DNA from: Paenibacillus dendrobii
GTDB taxonomy: Bacteria; Bacillota; Bacilli; Paenibacillales; Paenibacillaceae
Direction of reading: 5' to 3'
DNA: 64,000 bases
NCBI RefSeq assembly: GCF_009807035.1
Contig: NZ_WUBI01000004.1
Location: 248,001-312,000, forward strand
The notes beneath the pieces were generated by a model. That model was not told the origin of the DNA. It did no database searches and worked only from the letters and a program-made list of their open reading frames with translations. A program made the translations under genes and the position numbers. This document shows, one piece after another, positions 31,947 through 41,164 of this stretch; positions within the stretch are counted from its first letter, which is position 1; every line of letters starts with the position of its first letter.

Positions 31947-34187
31947 ATGAATATAGCTGAAAGCCTCTTCAGATGGTTTGTCGCTTCGACACTGACGGCC
32001 AGCTTGGTCGCCATCGTGGTGATGGCAGTACAACATCTGCTCCGCAGGCGCATCAGCGCCCGTCTGAGGTATTCGTTATGGCTGATCGTGCTGGCAAGAC
32101 TGGTGCTGCCGGTATTTCCGGACAGTCCGGTGAGCTTATTCAACGTATTTCCTGCCATCTCGGATATAAAAAATGCTGTTGCCCATCTTCCGTCTCAGCA
32201 GGACAAGCCGAGAACGGAAACAGGAAACAGCATCAAAGAAAATACTACTCAATCCCATTATACATTGAATGGAGCCGGAGGAAACAGTCAACAGCAGCCG
32301 GTCCTGCAGCTGGATCGAGGCGCAGGCGCTGCTGCGATTACAGAGAGAGAAAATCATCCGGCGATTCGGATTCTGTCCGTCATATGGCTGGCCGGTACGG
32401 CATCCTTTTTGGCGTATCATTTGATGTTCTGGCTGCGGATCAAGAGAAAGCAAAAAAGCTTCAACCGCGTCAGTGACTTAACCATGAGAAATGTGGCAGA
32501 GGAATGCCGCCGTTTATTTACTTTGAAACGTCCGGTATCTCTTTACATGAGCCCTTCGATACAAAGCCCGTATATTTCGGGAATGATCCGTCCGGCAGTC
32601 TATCTGCCTGAAACACTCTCCTGTGATCCGGAGGAAGCAGCCCGTCTGAAGCATGTGATTGCGCATGAACTGGCCCATTATAAACGAAAAGATACGGCTT
32701 GGAACATGCTCGGCAGTCTTGTACTTGCCGTCCACTGGATGAATCCGCTGGTATGGATGATGATGCGCCGAATGAAAGCGGACCGGGAGCTGGCATGCGA
32801 TGCCTGCGTACTGGAGGTGCTTGGCGAAGAAGAAGCCGTACCGTACGGCATGACCATTATCGGGTATCTGAAAAGGTACTCATCCGGCCGGAATCATCCC
32901 CATCTGCTGTACTTCAAAGGCCTGAATGGTGAAAAGGACATTGTGCGGCGGATTCGGATGATTCAATCCTTTAAAAGGGGTTCATATAAGTTTTCCGTAC
33001 TGGCGGTACTGTTGGTGCTCTTGGTCGGCGCGGCCACGCTGACGAATGCGCCGGTGTCGAAGGCGGGGACTTCCGCCTGGATTCATGCTGAAGAGGGCGG
33101 GGATGAGATGCTCTTCGCGGATGGCGAATTCCGGGAGTACGATAATCTCGAAAAGGCAGCCCGTGTGGCGCCGTTCCGGTTCAAGGTTCCTTCGGTGCTG
33201 CCGAGTGGATATACCTTCGACAATATCAGCTTTCACCTGCAACCCTTAACATCATCAGCAAGTTCCGCCGTAAATGTACGGTACCAGAAAGCGCACGTGA
33301 ATGAAATCTCCGGCTATATGGATCTTAACATCGTACGTGGCGCGGAACCGCAGCAGTGGTATGAACAAATCCGCACCGAGGAAGAAGATCTGGGAGACGC
33401 GCAAGCCGGCGGCAAGGTCATTGAGAAATCGGCGGTGTCCGTGAATGGGCTTGAAGGCTTGAAGGTAACCATTCGAATGACCGCATGGAAAGGGCAACCG
33501 GAAAGATACTACTATGTCTGGAAGGATCAAGGCGTCGCTTATAAATTGGGGGGCGATGGTCAAGTGACAAGCCGGGACTTCGAGAATATGATCGCTTCCA
33601 TGAAATACCCGGATGAGAATCTGAACAAACTTTACGAAAACAATGATTACTACGCGAGAGCGCTGACATATCTGTTCGATACGGAGGATATCCGGCGTGC
33701 ACAGAAGCTCATTGGTTATCATGCCTCATTTCCACGGAAACTGCCCGGGGATTTTGCCGCGAGCGGAGCCTATGTGTCCCGTAAAGTGAATTTCAACTAT
33801 CCGGAAAGTGACCAGGACTCCATGCGAATGCTGCTTGCGGTTACGTATAACCCCAGTGCTTCCTCCGCCGGAGTAAAGCGTGTGGAGCTCACACAGATGC
33901 TGAACGGGCATATGTACGAAGATATGAAAAAGGACAGGAAGTTATCTTTAATGAGAATCGACGGGAAGAAATTTACTGTTAACCTGCAGCCCATCACGAT
34001 TCAGGGCCGTGAAGTGCTCCATTCAGAAAAATTTAAAATCGATGGCGAACTTAGCAGCCCGAACGAAACCGACCGTGTCAGTTATTTTTGGCTGAATGAC
34101 GGGGTCATCTTTCAGGCCAGATTCATTGGTCAAGGTTCAGAGGAGCAAAGCATTGTGCAATATTTAATGGAGCAAGGCAAATCATAA
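31947..34187 (+). CDS. M56 (BlaR1-like) sensor metalloprotease with DUF4367-like sensor
   Basis: 746 residues. N-terminal helices, then the M56 zinc protease motif HELAH (H240-E241-H244) within VIAHELAHYKRKDTAWN, and ELACDACVLEVLGEE supplying the third ligand. A last membrane helix (about 350-370) is followed by a ~380-residue extracellular part. That part does not resemble the BlaR1 penicillin-binding domain. It reads FRFKVPSVLPSGYTFDNIS, DUF4367-like, and then a second related segment. It probably senses an envelope signal and triggers cleavage of the BlaI partner. Confidence 0.88.
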   Translation: MNIAESLFRWFVASTLTASLVAIVVMAVQHLLRRRISARLRYSLWLIVLARLVLPVFPDSPVSLFNVFPAISDIKNAVAHLPSQQDKPRTETGNSIKENTTQSHYTLNGAGGNSQQQPVLQLDRGAGAAAITERENHPAIRILSVIWLAGTASFLAYHLMFWLRIKRKQKSFNRVSDLTMRNVAEECRRLFTLKRPVSLYMSPSIQSPYISGMIRPAVYLPETLSCDPEEAARLKHVIAHELAHYKRKDTAWNMLGSLVLAVHWMNPLVWMMMRRMKADRELACDACVLEVLGEEEAVPYGMTIIGYLKRYSSGRNHPHLLYFKGLNGEKDIVRRIRMIQSFKRGSYKFSVLAVLLVLLVGAATLTNAPVSKAGTSAWIHAEEGGDEMLFADGEFREYDNLEKAARVAPFRFKVPSVLPSGYTFDNISFHLQPLTSSASSAVNVRYQKAHVNEISGYMDLNIVRGAEPQQWYEQIRTEEEDLGDAQAGGKVIEKSAVSVNGLEGLKVTIRMTAWKGQPERYYYVWKDQGVAYKLGGDGQVTSRDFENMIASMKYPDENLNKLYENNDYYARALTYLFDTEDIRRAQKLIGYHASFPRKLPGDFAASGAYVSRKVNFNYPESDQDSMRMLLAVTYNPSASSAGVKRVELTQMLNGHMYEDMKKDRKLSLMRIDGKKFTVNLQPITIQGREVLHSEKFKIDGELSSPNETDRVSYFWLNDGVIFQARFIGQGSEEQSIVQYLMEQGKS

Positions 34188-34232
34188 TATTGTGGAACGC
34201 CTTGGTTCCATAATAAGGAATAGGCGGCTGGA

Positions 34233-34261
34233 TTGACTTCTCATCTAACGGGGAATAGTAT
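34233..34261 (+). promoter_or_regulatory. Sigma-A promoter positioned for a leaderless ArsR transcript
   Basis: TTGACT (34233-34238), 17 bases, TAGTAT (34256-34261). Transcription would start near 34268, the ArsR ATG itself. Confidence 0.6.
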
Positions 34262-34267
34262 AGTTCT

Positions 34268-34558
34268 ATGACTATCAAACCTTCGAAAGACGATGAAAAG
34301 CGGGCTAAGATTTTTAAAGCCATGGCGGAAGTAAAGCGCATTGAAATGATCCGTTACCTGCACCGCCACCCGAGCAGCAATACTTGTGGTGAGATTGGAG
34401 AGGCGGTCGGAGTGGACAAGTCCAATGTATCTTACCACCTCAAGATTTTGTACGAAGCGGACTTGATTCAGGTGTTCCGTAAGGGCCAGAACAAGTGCAG
34501 CGAGTTGAGGGAGGAGACATTGAACGAATTTATGCCGGGTTTCTTGGACAGTTTATAA
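34268..34558 (+). CDS. ArsR-family transcriptional regulator
   Basis: 96 residues. The winged helix is KIFKAMAEVKRIEMIRYLHRHPSSNTCGEIGEAVGVDKSNVSYHLKILYEADLIQVFRKGQNKCSEL. Two cysteines (C40, about C79) could be redox or metal sensitive, but the classic ELCVCD metal site is absent. The start lacks a ribosome site and coincides with the predicted transcription start. It is followed by an NADP-dependent oxidoreductase with a strong dyad in between. Confidence 0.9.
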   Translation: MTIKPSKDDEKRAKIFKAMAEVKRIEMIRYLHRHPSSNTCGEIGEAVGVDKSNVSYHLKILYEADLIQVFRKGQNKCSELREETLNEFMPGFLDSL

Positions 34559-34585
34559 TGGACAGGAAACCCTGATTTTAGACCA

Positions 34586-34609
34586 ATAGTTTTAAAGTTT
34601 TAAAACTAT
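34586..34609. promoter_or_regulatory. Perfect 11-base dyad: candidate ArsR operator
   Basis: ATAGTTTTAAA-GT-TTTAAAACTAT between the ArsR gene and the oxidoreductase, about 113 bases before the latter's ATG. Confidence 0.65.
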
Positions 34610-34721
34610 CTGATTAAATGAACTGTCTTACTTATCCGCCCTTTGCCATTTGGGTGCAGACAGCACGGGATTGCGTAGTCACTTTTCATCAAAAATATGA
34701 ATATGGGAGCAGTGAACATAC

Positions 34722-35732
34722 ATGCAACAGTTAACCAATAGATCCATTGCTTTGAAGTCACGTCCGGTGGGAATGCCGACGGAACAAAATTTTGAATATC
34801 GCGAAGCACCAGTGCAGGAGCCAGAAGCAGGACAAGTTGTGGTACGCAGCGTGTATCTGTCCGTGGATCCTTACATGCGCGGCAGAATGAGCGATGCCAA
34901 ATCCTATGTCGCGCCGTATGAACTGAACGAGGTCATTTCAGGCGGAATCGTGGGAGAAATCGTAGCGTCGAAATCCGATCTGTTTAAAGCCGGCGACAAA
35001 GTGATCGGCATGCTGGGTTGGCAGCTCTACAATGTGGTAGACGCGAAGCTTGTCCGGAAAATTGATGAATCCATTGCGCCGTTGTCCGCTTATTTGAGCG
35101 TGCTCGGTCTGACCGGGCTTACCGCCTATTTCGGTCTTCTGGATATCGGGCAGCCGAAGGCTGGAGAAACGGTTGTGGTATCCGGTGCAGCTGGCTCCGT
35201 AGGCATGTTCGTTGGACAGATTGCGAAAATCCAAGGCGCCCGCGCCGTCGGCATTGCCGGAACGGATGAGAAATGCGCATATCTGATCAACGAGCTGGGC
35301 TTTGATGCTGCTATTAACTATAAAACGACTAAAGATTTGGGCAAGGCGCTGGAAGAGGCGTGTCCGAATGGCGTAGATGTGTATTTTGACAATGTAGGCG
35401 GCTCGGTTTCGGATGCGGTGATCAATCTACTGAATGATTATGCCCGTATCCCGCTGTGCGGCGCGATATCTTCTTACAATAGTACAGATGGCGACATGGG
35501 CCCGCGCATTCAGTCGAAGATCATCAAGACCCGTTCGCTGATGAAAGGCTTCGTCCTGGGAGACTATGCTTCCCGCCAACAAGAGGGCTTGACACAGCTT
35601 GGAAAATGGTTGTCCGAAGGCAAACTGAAATACGAAGAAACGATCGTTGACGGCTTTGACCATATCATTGACGCTTTCTTGCAGCTGTTCCAGGGAACGA
35701 ACCTGGGCAAGATGCTCGTAAAAGTGGATTAA
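34722..35732 (+). CDS. NADP-dependent medium-chain oxidoreductase (YfmJ/CurA type)
   Basis: 336 residues. An N-terminal GroES-like part (SVDPYMRGRMSDAKSY) typical of leukotriene B4 12-hydroxydehydrogenase-like reductases is followed by a Rossmann domain with VVVSGAAGSVGMFVGQIAKIQGARAVGIAGTDEKC. No zinc ligands are seen. The family reduces alpha,beta-unsaturated ketones and aldehydes. It is probably regulated by the upstream ArsR. GGGAG lies 12 bases before the ATG, slightly far. Confidence 0.92.
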   Translation: MQQLTNRSIALKSRPVGMPTEQNFEYREAPVQEPEAGQVVVRSVYLSVDPYMRGRMSDAKSYVAPYELNEVISGGIVGEIVASKSDLFKAGDKVIGMLGWQLYNVVDAKLVRKIDESIAPLSAYLSVLGLTGLTAYFGLLDIGQPKAGETVVVSGAAGSVGMFVGQIAKIQGARAVGIAGTDEKCAYLINELGFDAAINYKTTKDLGKALEEACPNGVDVYFDNVGGSVSDAVINLLNDYARIPLCGAISSYNSTDGDMGPRIQSKIIKTRSLMKGFVLGDYASRQQEGLTQLGKWLSEGKLKYEETIVDGFDHIIDAFLQLFQGTNLGKMLVKVD

Positions 35733-35775
35733 GCGGCAGACTCATTAGAGTTTGACGAGGAAATATGAAACAGGA

Positions 35776-35807
35776 AGAGGCTCTCTCCGTTTGTGGAGGG
35801 AGCCTCT
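35776..35807. terminator. Strong hairpin after the oxidoreductase
   Basis: AGAGGCTCTCTCC paired with GGAGGGAGCCTCT, 6-base loop, no long T tract. Confidence 0.7.
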
Positions 35808-35971
35808 ATGCATTATCCCAGGGAGGGGGCGTCCCGCATTCGTTCCCTGTTAGCGGATTCCGGGGGGCTTTTTTTCGGGGAAGCCTTGTGCGGGCATGAA
35901 AATAGCGTTATATTGAAGAGCCGGTACCTATCGGTCCTCGGCGATATTTTAAGATAAGGAAGTTTCAGACT

Positions 35972-36379
35972 ATGACTGCAAAATTTAAAGGCAACAAGAT
36001 GAACATCGTGATGTTTGGATTGCTCCTGCTCGCTGTTATCATCCGGCTGGCGCTGCAGTCGACCTCTGATTACACGACGGCACAAGCCGTGTGGAATATC
36101 GTTTTTATGGCGGTGCTCCTGCTCTTGTCTTTGCGTTTCGCTTATGTGTATGCACGTTACATCCGCATCAAGGGAGACAAGGTGAGGGTAGTCAACATCC
36201 AAGGCACTAGGACGTTTGATCTGACGGAAGTAGAGAAGGTTATGATTTATGACAATTGGATCCGTTTTACGATGAAGGCGGACCGTGACGTGTTTATTCA
36301 TATTAAGGATCTGAATGTACGGGGGCGTGTTCCATTTGTGGCCTGGGCAGCGGATCAATTTGAAATTGAAAAGGATTAG
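35972..36379 (+). CDS. Small membrane protein with two helices and a PH-like tail
   Basis: 135 residues. Two membrane helices (about 10-27 and 43-62), then RIKGDKVRVVNIQGTRTFDLTEVEKVMIYDNWIRFTM, a short beta-rich domain resembling a bacterial PH/YcxB-like segment, and a helix at the end. AAGGAAG lies nine bases before the ATG. It is a single gene between hairpins; function unknown. Confidence 0.75.
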   Translation: MTAKFKGNKMNIVMFGLLLLAVIIRLALQSTSDYTTAQAVWNIVFMAVLLLLSLRFAYVYARYIRIKGDKVRVVNIQGTRTFDLTEVEKVMIYDNWIRFTMKADRDVFIHIKDLNVRGRVPFVAWAADQFEIEKD

Positions 36380-36410
36380 GGCGAAAGAAACGCACCCTAA
36401 TCCTTTTTTT
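36371..36410. terminator. Bidirectional terminator
   Basis: GGATTAGGG paired with CCCTAATCC, 13-base loop, T7 on the plus side and A-rich on the other. It serves the small membrane gene (+) and the tsuB-like gene (-). Confidence 0.92.
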
Positions 36411-36434
36411 GTTTTGAGGTATCATTTTGGCTAG

Positions 36435-36662
36435 CTATGCCCGAATGTAGAACAGCAGCTCCCGGCCGTTTTTCACGGGTTCCTGTTCAAGCGTATAACC
36501 ATGCTTGACGACTTCCTCTGGAACATTGCGGAAGGCGGCAGGGCAATCGGCAATCACCTGCAGCAGTTCTCCCTTTTTCATTTCCTGAAGCGTTTCAAGT
36601 GTATAGATCACCGGATAAGGACAAGATTCTCCGCGAAGATCAAGTGTGTAATCAATGGACAT
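36435..36662 (-). CDS. tsuB: TusA-family sulfur carrier (TsuB/YeeD-like)
   Basis: 75 residues from ATG 36662 (AAAGGGG ten bases upstream). LDLRGESCPYPVIYTLETL contains the CPxP motif with the sulfur-carrying C14. It overlaps the upstream transporter gene by 11 bases, the yeeE-yeeD/tsuA-tsuB arrangement, in which the TusA-like partner is needed for thiosulfate uptake. Confidence 0.9.
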   Translation of the reverse strand: MSIDYTLDLRGESCPYPVIYTLETLQEMKKGELLQVIADCPAAFRNVPEEVVKHGYTLEQEPVKNGRELLFYIRA

Positions 36663-37851
36663 GTTTCGTTTCCCCTTTCTTGAACCCGACGCCGAAGCGG
36701 TAGTTTTTTTGCCAAATGACAGCAATGAGAAATCCGGCTGCCAGCAGAACAAGGGTTGAAATCAGTGCCCATGCCGGCCCCATGACCTCGATCAGGTTGA
36801 TAGGTTTTCCCATCTTCACCAGCGCGTTATAGATTCCGAGATGATCCCAACCATAGGCAAGCACGGTAGCGCCGGCGATATTACCGATAAATACCGGCAG
36901 GAAAATCACCTGTCCCTCCATCAAGCGGTACATCATGCCGGTTTCGCATCCGCCTGCCATAACGATGCCGACGCCAAACAGGAGGCCGCCGATCAGCGTG
37001 CTTGGAGCCGCCATTTTAGTGACAGGGTCCATGCCGTTCACCAGAATGATGATCAGCGTTACGATGGAGCTTACACCCATGCCGAGCGTAATGGCTTTGG
37101 TCATGGTGGCGCGTCCGCTGATCCACAAATCGCGGAAAGCGGAGGTGAAACAGATTTGTCCTCTTTCGATGAGGATGCCGAAGGCTGCGCCGAACAAGGC
37201 TGCCGTACCCAGCATGTTTTTGCCTGCTGCATAGAAGTAAATAATAAGTAGGGCATAGGCGAGCGCAAGGACGGCTCCGATATACGGCTGAATTTGTTTG
37301 CGTTCCTTGACGATCGAAGCCGTGTTGCCCTTTTGCAGGACAGGCTTACCCTTCCACCAGGAGGTGTTGACGATTTTGGCGCCCCCGAAGGTACCGACTG
37401 CCGTGGCGACAATGAAAATCCACGAGTGCAGCGAGAACTGCGGCACGCCTGTAAAAAAAGCAGCCAGGTTGCAGCCAAGCGCCATCCGGGCGCCGAAGCC
37501 GGCGACAAATCCGCCGATCAATCCTTGAAACAAACGGCGCTTTTGTCGCGGCATCCTGATTTTGAAGTTATTGCTGAACAGCACCATAAGCAGCGCTCCG
37601 ATGAACATGCCCCAGACAATCCAGCCGTCCGTACGGGTGAAGGTCGTCCCTTCCATATGAATTAACTTGAAGTAAGCCCAATCGGAAATATCAACGCCGA
37701 ACAGCTCGAGAATATGCCCGCCCAGACGGGTAAACTCACCGGTTACCGCCCATACCGTTTTGGTAATCCCGAAGTATACAGCGCTCAGGATGCCTGCAAC
37801 AGCCATCACGATATAAGGACTCCAGTACTGATTGAATACTTTTTTTAACAC
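36652..37851 (-). CDS. tsuA: YeeE/YedE-family thiosulfate transporter (TsuA-like)
   Basis: 399 residues, GTG start with GCAGGAA ten bases upstream. About nine helices. Three conserved cysteines thought to relay thiosulfate are visible: C127 in ALGCNLAAFF, C234 in RGQICFTSAFRD and C302 in AGGCETGMMYRL. With the overlapping TusA-family gene this is a thiosulfate (sulfur source) uptake unit. A YedE-type selenium role is the alternative, but no selenium genes are adjacent. Confidence 0.88.
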   Translation of the reverse strand: MLKKVFNQYWSPYIVMAVAGILSAVYFGITKTVWAVTGEFTRLGGHILELFGVDISDWAYFKLIHMEGTTFTRTDGWIVWGMFIGALLMVLFSNNFKIRMPRQKRRLFQGLIGGFVAGFGARMALGCNLAAFFTGVPQFSLHSWIFIVATAVGTFGGAKIVNTSWWKGKPVLQKGNTASIVKERKQIQPYIGAVLALAYALLIIYFYAAGKNMLGTAALFGAAFGILIERGQICFTSAFRDLWISGRATMTKAITLGMGVSSIVTLIIILVNGMDPVTKMAAPSTLIGGLLFGVGIVMAGGCETGMMYRLMEGQVIFLPVFIGNIAGATVLAYGWDHLGIYNALVKMGKPINLIEVMGPAWALISTLVLLAAGFLIAVIWQKNYRFGVGFKKGETKHVH

Positions 37852-38170
37852 GATTGCGATTCCTGCCCTTCATAAACGCTAAAATGTTGGAATAACGAAT
37901 ATGTATGTTCCAAACCTTATCAATTTTACATCATTTATTGGAGCATGTGCGGGGAATTCTTTTTTAAGCCGATGGGTTCTGAATCTCCGAATTCGGAGAA
38001 CCAGGATTTGAAATATGAACATCTTGTGAATTTTTGATAGATATATATTAAAAAACGATTTCGATTTTAAAAAATATGGTTTTATAAAATCTATTTTCGT
38101 GTATAAACATAGTATAAACTAATAGGTAATAAGTCCCATTATATTACATACTCTGAAGGAGCTTGCAAGC
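37852..38170. other. Divergent control region between tsuA and the chemoreceptor
   Basis: About 320 bases, very AT-rich in the right half. It contains the palindrome at 37984-37999 and GCTTGCAAGC just before the chemoreceptor ATG. I do not see an unambiguous sigma-D promoter for the chemoreceptor. Confidence 0.5.
37984..37999. promoter_or_regulatory. 16-base perfect palindrome upstream of tsuA
   Basis: TCTCCGAATTCGGAGA, about 133 bases before the tsuA start; a possible repressor site. Confidence 0.5.
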
Positions 38171-39865
38171 ATGAAATTTAAACAAAAACTGTCTCTGAGC
38201 TTTGCGGCCGTTCTGATCCTTACCGTGATTGTAGGCACCATTGGCTGGGTGCAGCTCTCGAGCGCCAACAAAAGCTACCGTAGCCTGATAGATGATCGTG
38301 TACAAAACATGCTTCTGGCCAAAGACCTTGGGCGAATCGCTGCGCTGGAGGCCGAGAATGTCAGAGGATATTTGCTGACGGGAAATGAGGAGGATTTCAG
38401 TGGCTACGAGGAGACGCGCAAGCAGTTTAGCGATACGCAAACAAAAGTGGGCGGCTTAAATCAAACGGGAAAAGGGAAAGAACTGTCTGATCAGCTTGCT
38501 GATTTGGAGATTCAGTATTCCGTGATCGTGGATGAGATTGCGGCGTACAAGAAAAAAAATGACGTGGCTACGTATACCCGCCTTGTCGAGGAAAAATGTG
38601 CACCCATGGTTAAGAAAATGACCACAGCCGCGGCTGAGCTGGAAAATTACCAGCAGGTGCTGCTGAATGAAGACTTGGAGCGGACCAAGAAGCAGGAAAC
38701 GCAAACGAAAGTGGTGCTGGGCATGACAGTGCTGCTGTCCTTGCTGGTAGGAAGCGTCATGGCTTACCTGATGATTCGTATGATATCCCGTCCGATTTCG
38801 ATGGTTGCAAGCGCTGTGGAGCAAATCGCCGGAGGCGATTTGACGGGAAGGGATCTGAATATTCGTCAGAAGGATGAGATTGGCAGCATGGCCCGTTCTT
38901 TTGATGATATGAGGCATCATTTGAACCAGCTGATGCGTCAAATTGATCACCACGCGTCTGAGGTAGCTGCAGCATCCGGGGAGCTTGTGCTTGGTTCGGA
39001 GCAGACTGTGCTGGCTTCGCAGCAGATTGCCGAATCGATGCAGGAGGTGTCCGCAGCGGCAGAAAACCAGATGGCCCGGATGAAGGAGAACAAAACGGCG
39101 ATGGGGGAGAGTTCGGCAAGCTTGCAGCGGATCGCGGAATCCGCATCGGTTACGGTTGAATCTGCCGAGACCGTGCAGAAGCAATCTGAACAGGGAAGAG
39201 AGCTTCTGGCGGGAACCGTATTGCAGATGAACAAAATCCAGTCTGTGATGGAGGAATCCCGAAAGGCTGTCAACGATTTGGGTCACCGTTCCCAACAGAT
39301 TGAGAGAATTTCTCTGTTCATTAAGGGGATCGCAGACCAGACGCATTTGCTGTCGCTGAATGCAAGCATCGAAGCTGCGCGTGCAGGGGAGCACGGAAGA
39401 GGATTTGCCGTAGTAGCCGGCGAGGTGAAAAAGCTGGCTGAGCAGGTCGGTACCGCTTCGGAGCAAATCGCCGGAGGCCTCCGTGACATGGTGGGGAATG
39501 TATCCACATCCGTCGATGCCATGCAGAGGGGATCGGCTGAGCTGGAAGCAGGGATGGAGGCGATGCATCAAACGGGTAAGGCCTTTGAGGATATTTACGC
39601 ATCCATCCAAACCGTTACCGGACAAGCCCAAGAGGTATCTGCATCCACGGAGGAGCTCTCCGCCTTGACGGAACAGCTGCTGAGCTCGGAAGAACGGATG
39701 GTAGAGCTGTCTTCCCGCATTGCGGAGCACTCGCAAAGCGTGGCAGCAGTGACCGAAGAGCAGCTGGCTGCGATGGAGGAGATCTCCGGGTCCACCGGAT
39801 CTATGAACGGGATGGCGCTCGGATTGCAGGAAGAGATCCGGAAATTCAAATATAAAGACAGTTGA
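38171..39865 (+). CDS. Methyl-accepting chemotaxis protein
   Basis: 564 residues. Signal anchor (about 9-28), an extracellular four-helix-bundle sensor (30-180), second helix (about 182-205), HAMP (RMISRPISMVASAVEQIAGGDLTGRDL, about 206-260) and a cytoplasmic signalling domain. Its hairpin tip reads GIADQTHLLSLNASIEAARAGEHGRGFAVVAGEVKKLAEQ. Several QE/EE pairs are candidate methylation sites. GAAGGAG precedes the ATG. It stands alone; the ligand is unknown. Confidence 0.96.
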   Translation: MKFKQKLSLSFAAVLILTVIVGTIGWVQLSSANKSYRSLIDDRVQNMLLAKDLGRIAALEAENVRGYLLTGNEEDFSGYEETRKQFSDTQTKVGGLNQTGKGKELSDQLADLEIQYSVIVDEIAAYKKKNDVATYTRLVEEKCAPMVKKMTTAAAELENYQQVLLNEDLERTKKQETQTKVVLGMTVLLSLLVGSVMAYLMIRMISRPISMVASAVEQIAGGDLTGRDLNIRQKDEIGSMARSFDDMRHHLNQLMRQIDHHASEVAAASGELVLGSEQTVLASQQIAESMQEVSAAAENQMARMKENKTAMGESSASLQRIAESASVTVESAETVQKQSEQGRELLAGTVLQMNKIQSVMEESRKAVNDLGHRSQQIERISLFIKGIADQTHLLSLNASIEAARAGEHGRGFAVVAGEVKKLAEQVGTASEQIAGGLRDMVGNVSTSVDAMQRGSAELEAGMEAMHQTGKAFEDIYASIQTVTGQAQEVSASTEELSALTEQLLSSEERMVELSSRIAEHSQSVAAVTEEQLAAMEEISGSTGSMNGMALGLQEEIRKFKYKDS

Positions 39866-39984
39866 ATGTCGAAAAAAACATCTCTACTTTTGTAAATTTG
39901 TTAAATTACGGTTTGAAAAAATGGAAACCCAAGCATTTTGTGTTACAATGGCGCTAGGACATGAAATAAGGAGATGAAAAGGCC

Positions 39985-40263
39985 ATGAGCGGCACACTCA
40001 ACGAGAAGGAGCTTGTGCAGTACATAGCGGCTGAGACGGGCGCTGAACCCGACAGCATCAGGGCTGTCCTGAAGCATGAGAAGACGTTTATTAACACGGC
40101 GGAAGCGAATGAACAAGGTGAGGTTGAGATCGACAGCGATGACTTGGTCGATTATGTACTGAGCCGCAAGGATGTTAAGCTGGATGAAATGACCGTCGAA
40201 GCTGTACTCGATGCCGAGATGGATTATCTGATGGATATAGGGATTGCCGTAGACGAAGATTAG
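39985..40263 (+). CDS. Conserved-looking small acidic protein
   Basis: 92 residues, strongly acidic (many D/E, C-terminus AVDED), predicted helical. ELVQYIAAETGAEPDSIRAVLKHEKTFINTAEA resembles the start of HU/winged DNA-binding or DUF-type small regulators, but I cannot name a family. AAGGAGATGAAAAGG precedes the ATG. It ends at a terminator, so it is expressed alone. Confidence 0.75.
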   Translation: MSGTLNEKELVQYIAAETGAEPDSIRAVLKHEKTFINTAEANEQGEVEIDSDDLVDYVLSRKDVKLDEMTVEAVLDAEMDYLMDIGIAVDED

Positions 40264-40288
40264 TCGAAGGCTGCACACCCGCTAGAAT

Positions 40289-40324
40289 AGCTCATTGCCC
40301 CGTTGAAGGGACCAATGGGCTTTT
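40289..40324 (+). terminator. Terminator of the small acidic protein gene
   Basis: AGCTCATTG paired with CAATGGGCT, extended by CCC/GGG, then TTTT. Confidence 0.8.
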
Positions 40325-40373
40325 CTTGTTGGCTTCGGGGGACAGAGCGTGACCGTGAGAGGTGACAGATGAC

Positions 40374-40400
40374 AAAAAAAGGCAGCCTATTCAGGCTGCC
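40374..40400 (-). terminator. Terminator of the SDR gene
   Basis: GGCAGCC-TGAATA-GGCTGCC followed by T7 on the minus strand. Confidence 0.9.
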
Positions 40401-40417
40401 CTTATGAACTGAAACGT

Positions 40418-41164
40418 CTACATGCGCTGTCCGCCATCAATATTGACGCAGGCACCGTTGACGTAGCTGGCTTCATCGGAAGCCAGGAATGCGATCACGT
40501 TGGCAATTTCATCTGGCTGCGCCAATCGGTCCATCGGATAGGAAGGATAGTACTGGCGATCGGTCTGCGGCATGTCTTTGGCTGCCTCTTTGACAAGGTT
40601 GGTATACACGGTGCCCGGACAAACGGCGTTAATGCGGACGCCCATAGGTCCGTATTCCACGGCTGCCGTTTTGGTAAGGCCGACGACACCATGCTTGCTT
40701 GCCGCGTAGATGCTGTTGAGCGGAGTGCTGAACAAACCGCCGATCGAAGCCGTGTTTACGATAGCGCCCTTTTTCTGCTCAACCATAATTGGAAGCGCAT
40801 ACTTCATGCCGAGGAAAACGCTTTTAAGGTTAATGCCGATAATGCGGTCAAAATCAGCAAGCGTTTTCTCGGCGAGCAGGGTTGCTTTCTCCACGACGCC
40901 GGCGTTGTTCACCAGTACATCGATACGTCCGTAGGTTTCCATCGTTTTTTGAATATAGTTTTGCACGTCCTCTTCAGACGACACATCGGTTTTGACGAAA
41001 ATGCCTTCGCCTCCAGCACTTTTGATTTTCTCAAGGCTTTCGAGGCCGGCAGCTTCGTTGAAATCGACCAGCACGACTTTAAAACCCTGCGAGGATAACT
41101 TTTGAACTGCGGCGAATCCAATACCTCCGGCTGCTCCGGTTACGATGGCTACTTTGTCTGACAT
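40418..41164 (-). CDS. Short-chain dehydrogenase/reductase
   Basis: 248 residues, full classical SDR. TGAAGGIG (cofactor), NNAG at the usual place, Ser in NTASIGG, the catalytic YAASK, and PGTVYTNL. It is similar to FabG or acetoin/butanediol-type reductases in length. D36-type residue (LVDFNE) suggests NAD preference. It stands alone with its own terminator; the substrate is unknown. Confidence 0.95.
   Translation of the reverse strand: MSDKVAIVTGAAGGIGFAAVQKLSSQGFKVVLVDFNEAAGLESLEKIKSAGGEGIFVKTDVSSEEDVQNYIQKTMETYGRIDVLVNNAGVVEKATLLAEKTLADFDRIIGINLKSVFLGMKYALPIMVEQKKGAIVNTASIGGLFSTPLNSIYAASKHGVVGLTKTAAVEYGPMGVRINAVCPGTVYTNLVKEAAKDMPQTDRQYYPSYPMDRLAQPDEIANVIAFLASDEASYVNGACVNIDGGQRM

Noticed and set aside
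38456..39736. Long antisense open frame over the chemoreceptor
   Set aside because: Shadow of a GC-rich coiled-coil gene; no ribosome site and low-complexity His/Leu-rich translation.
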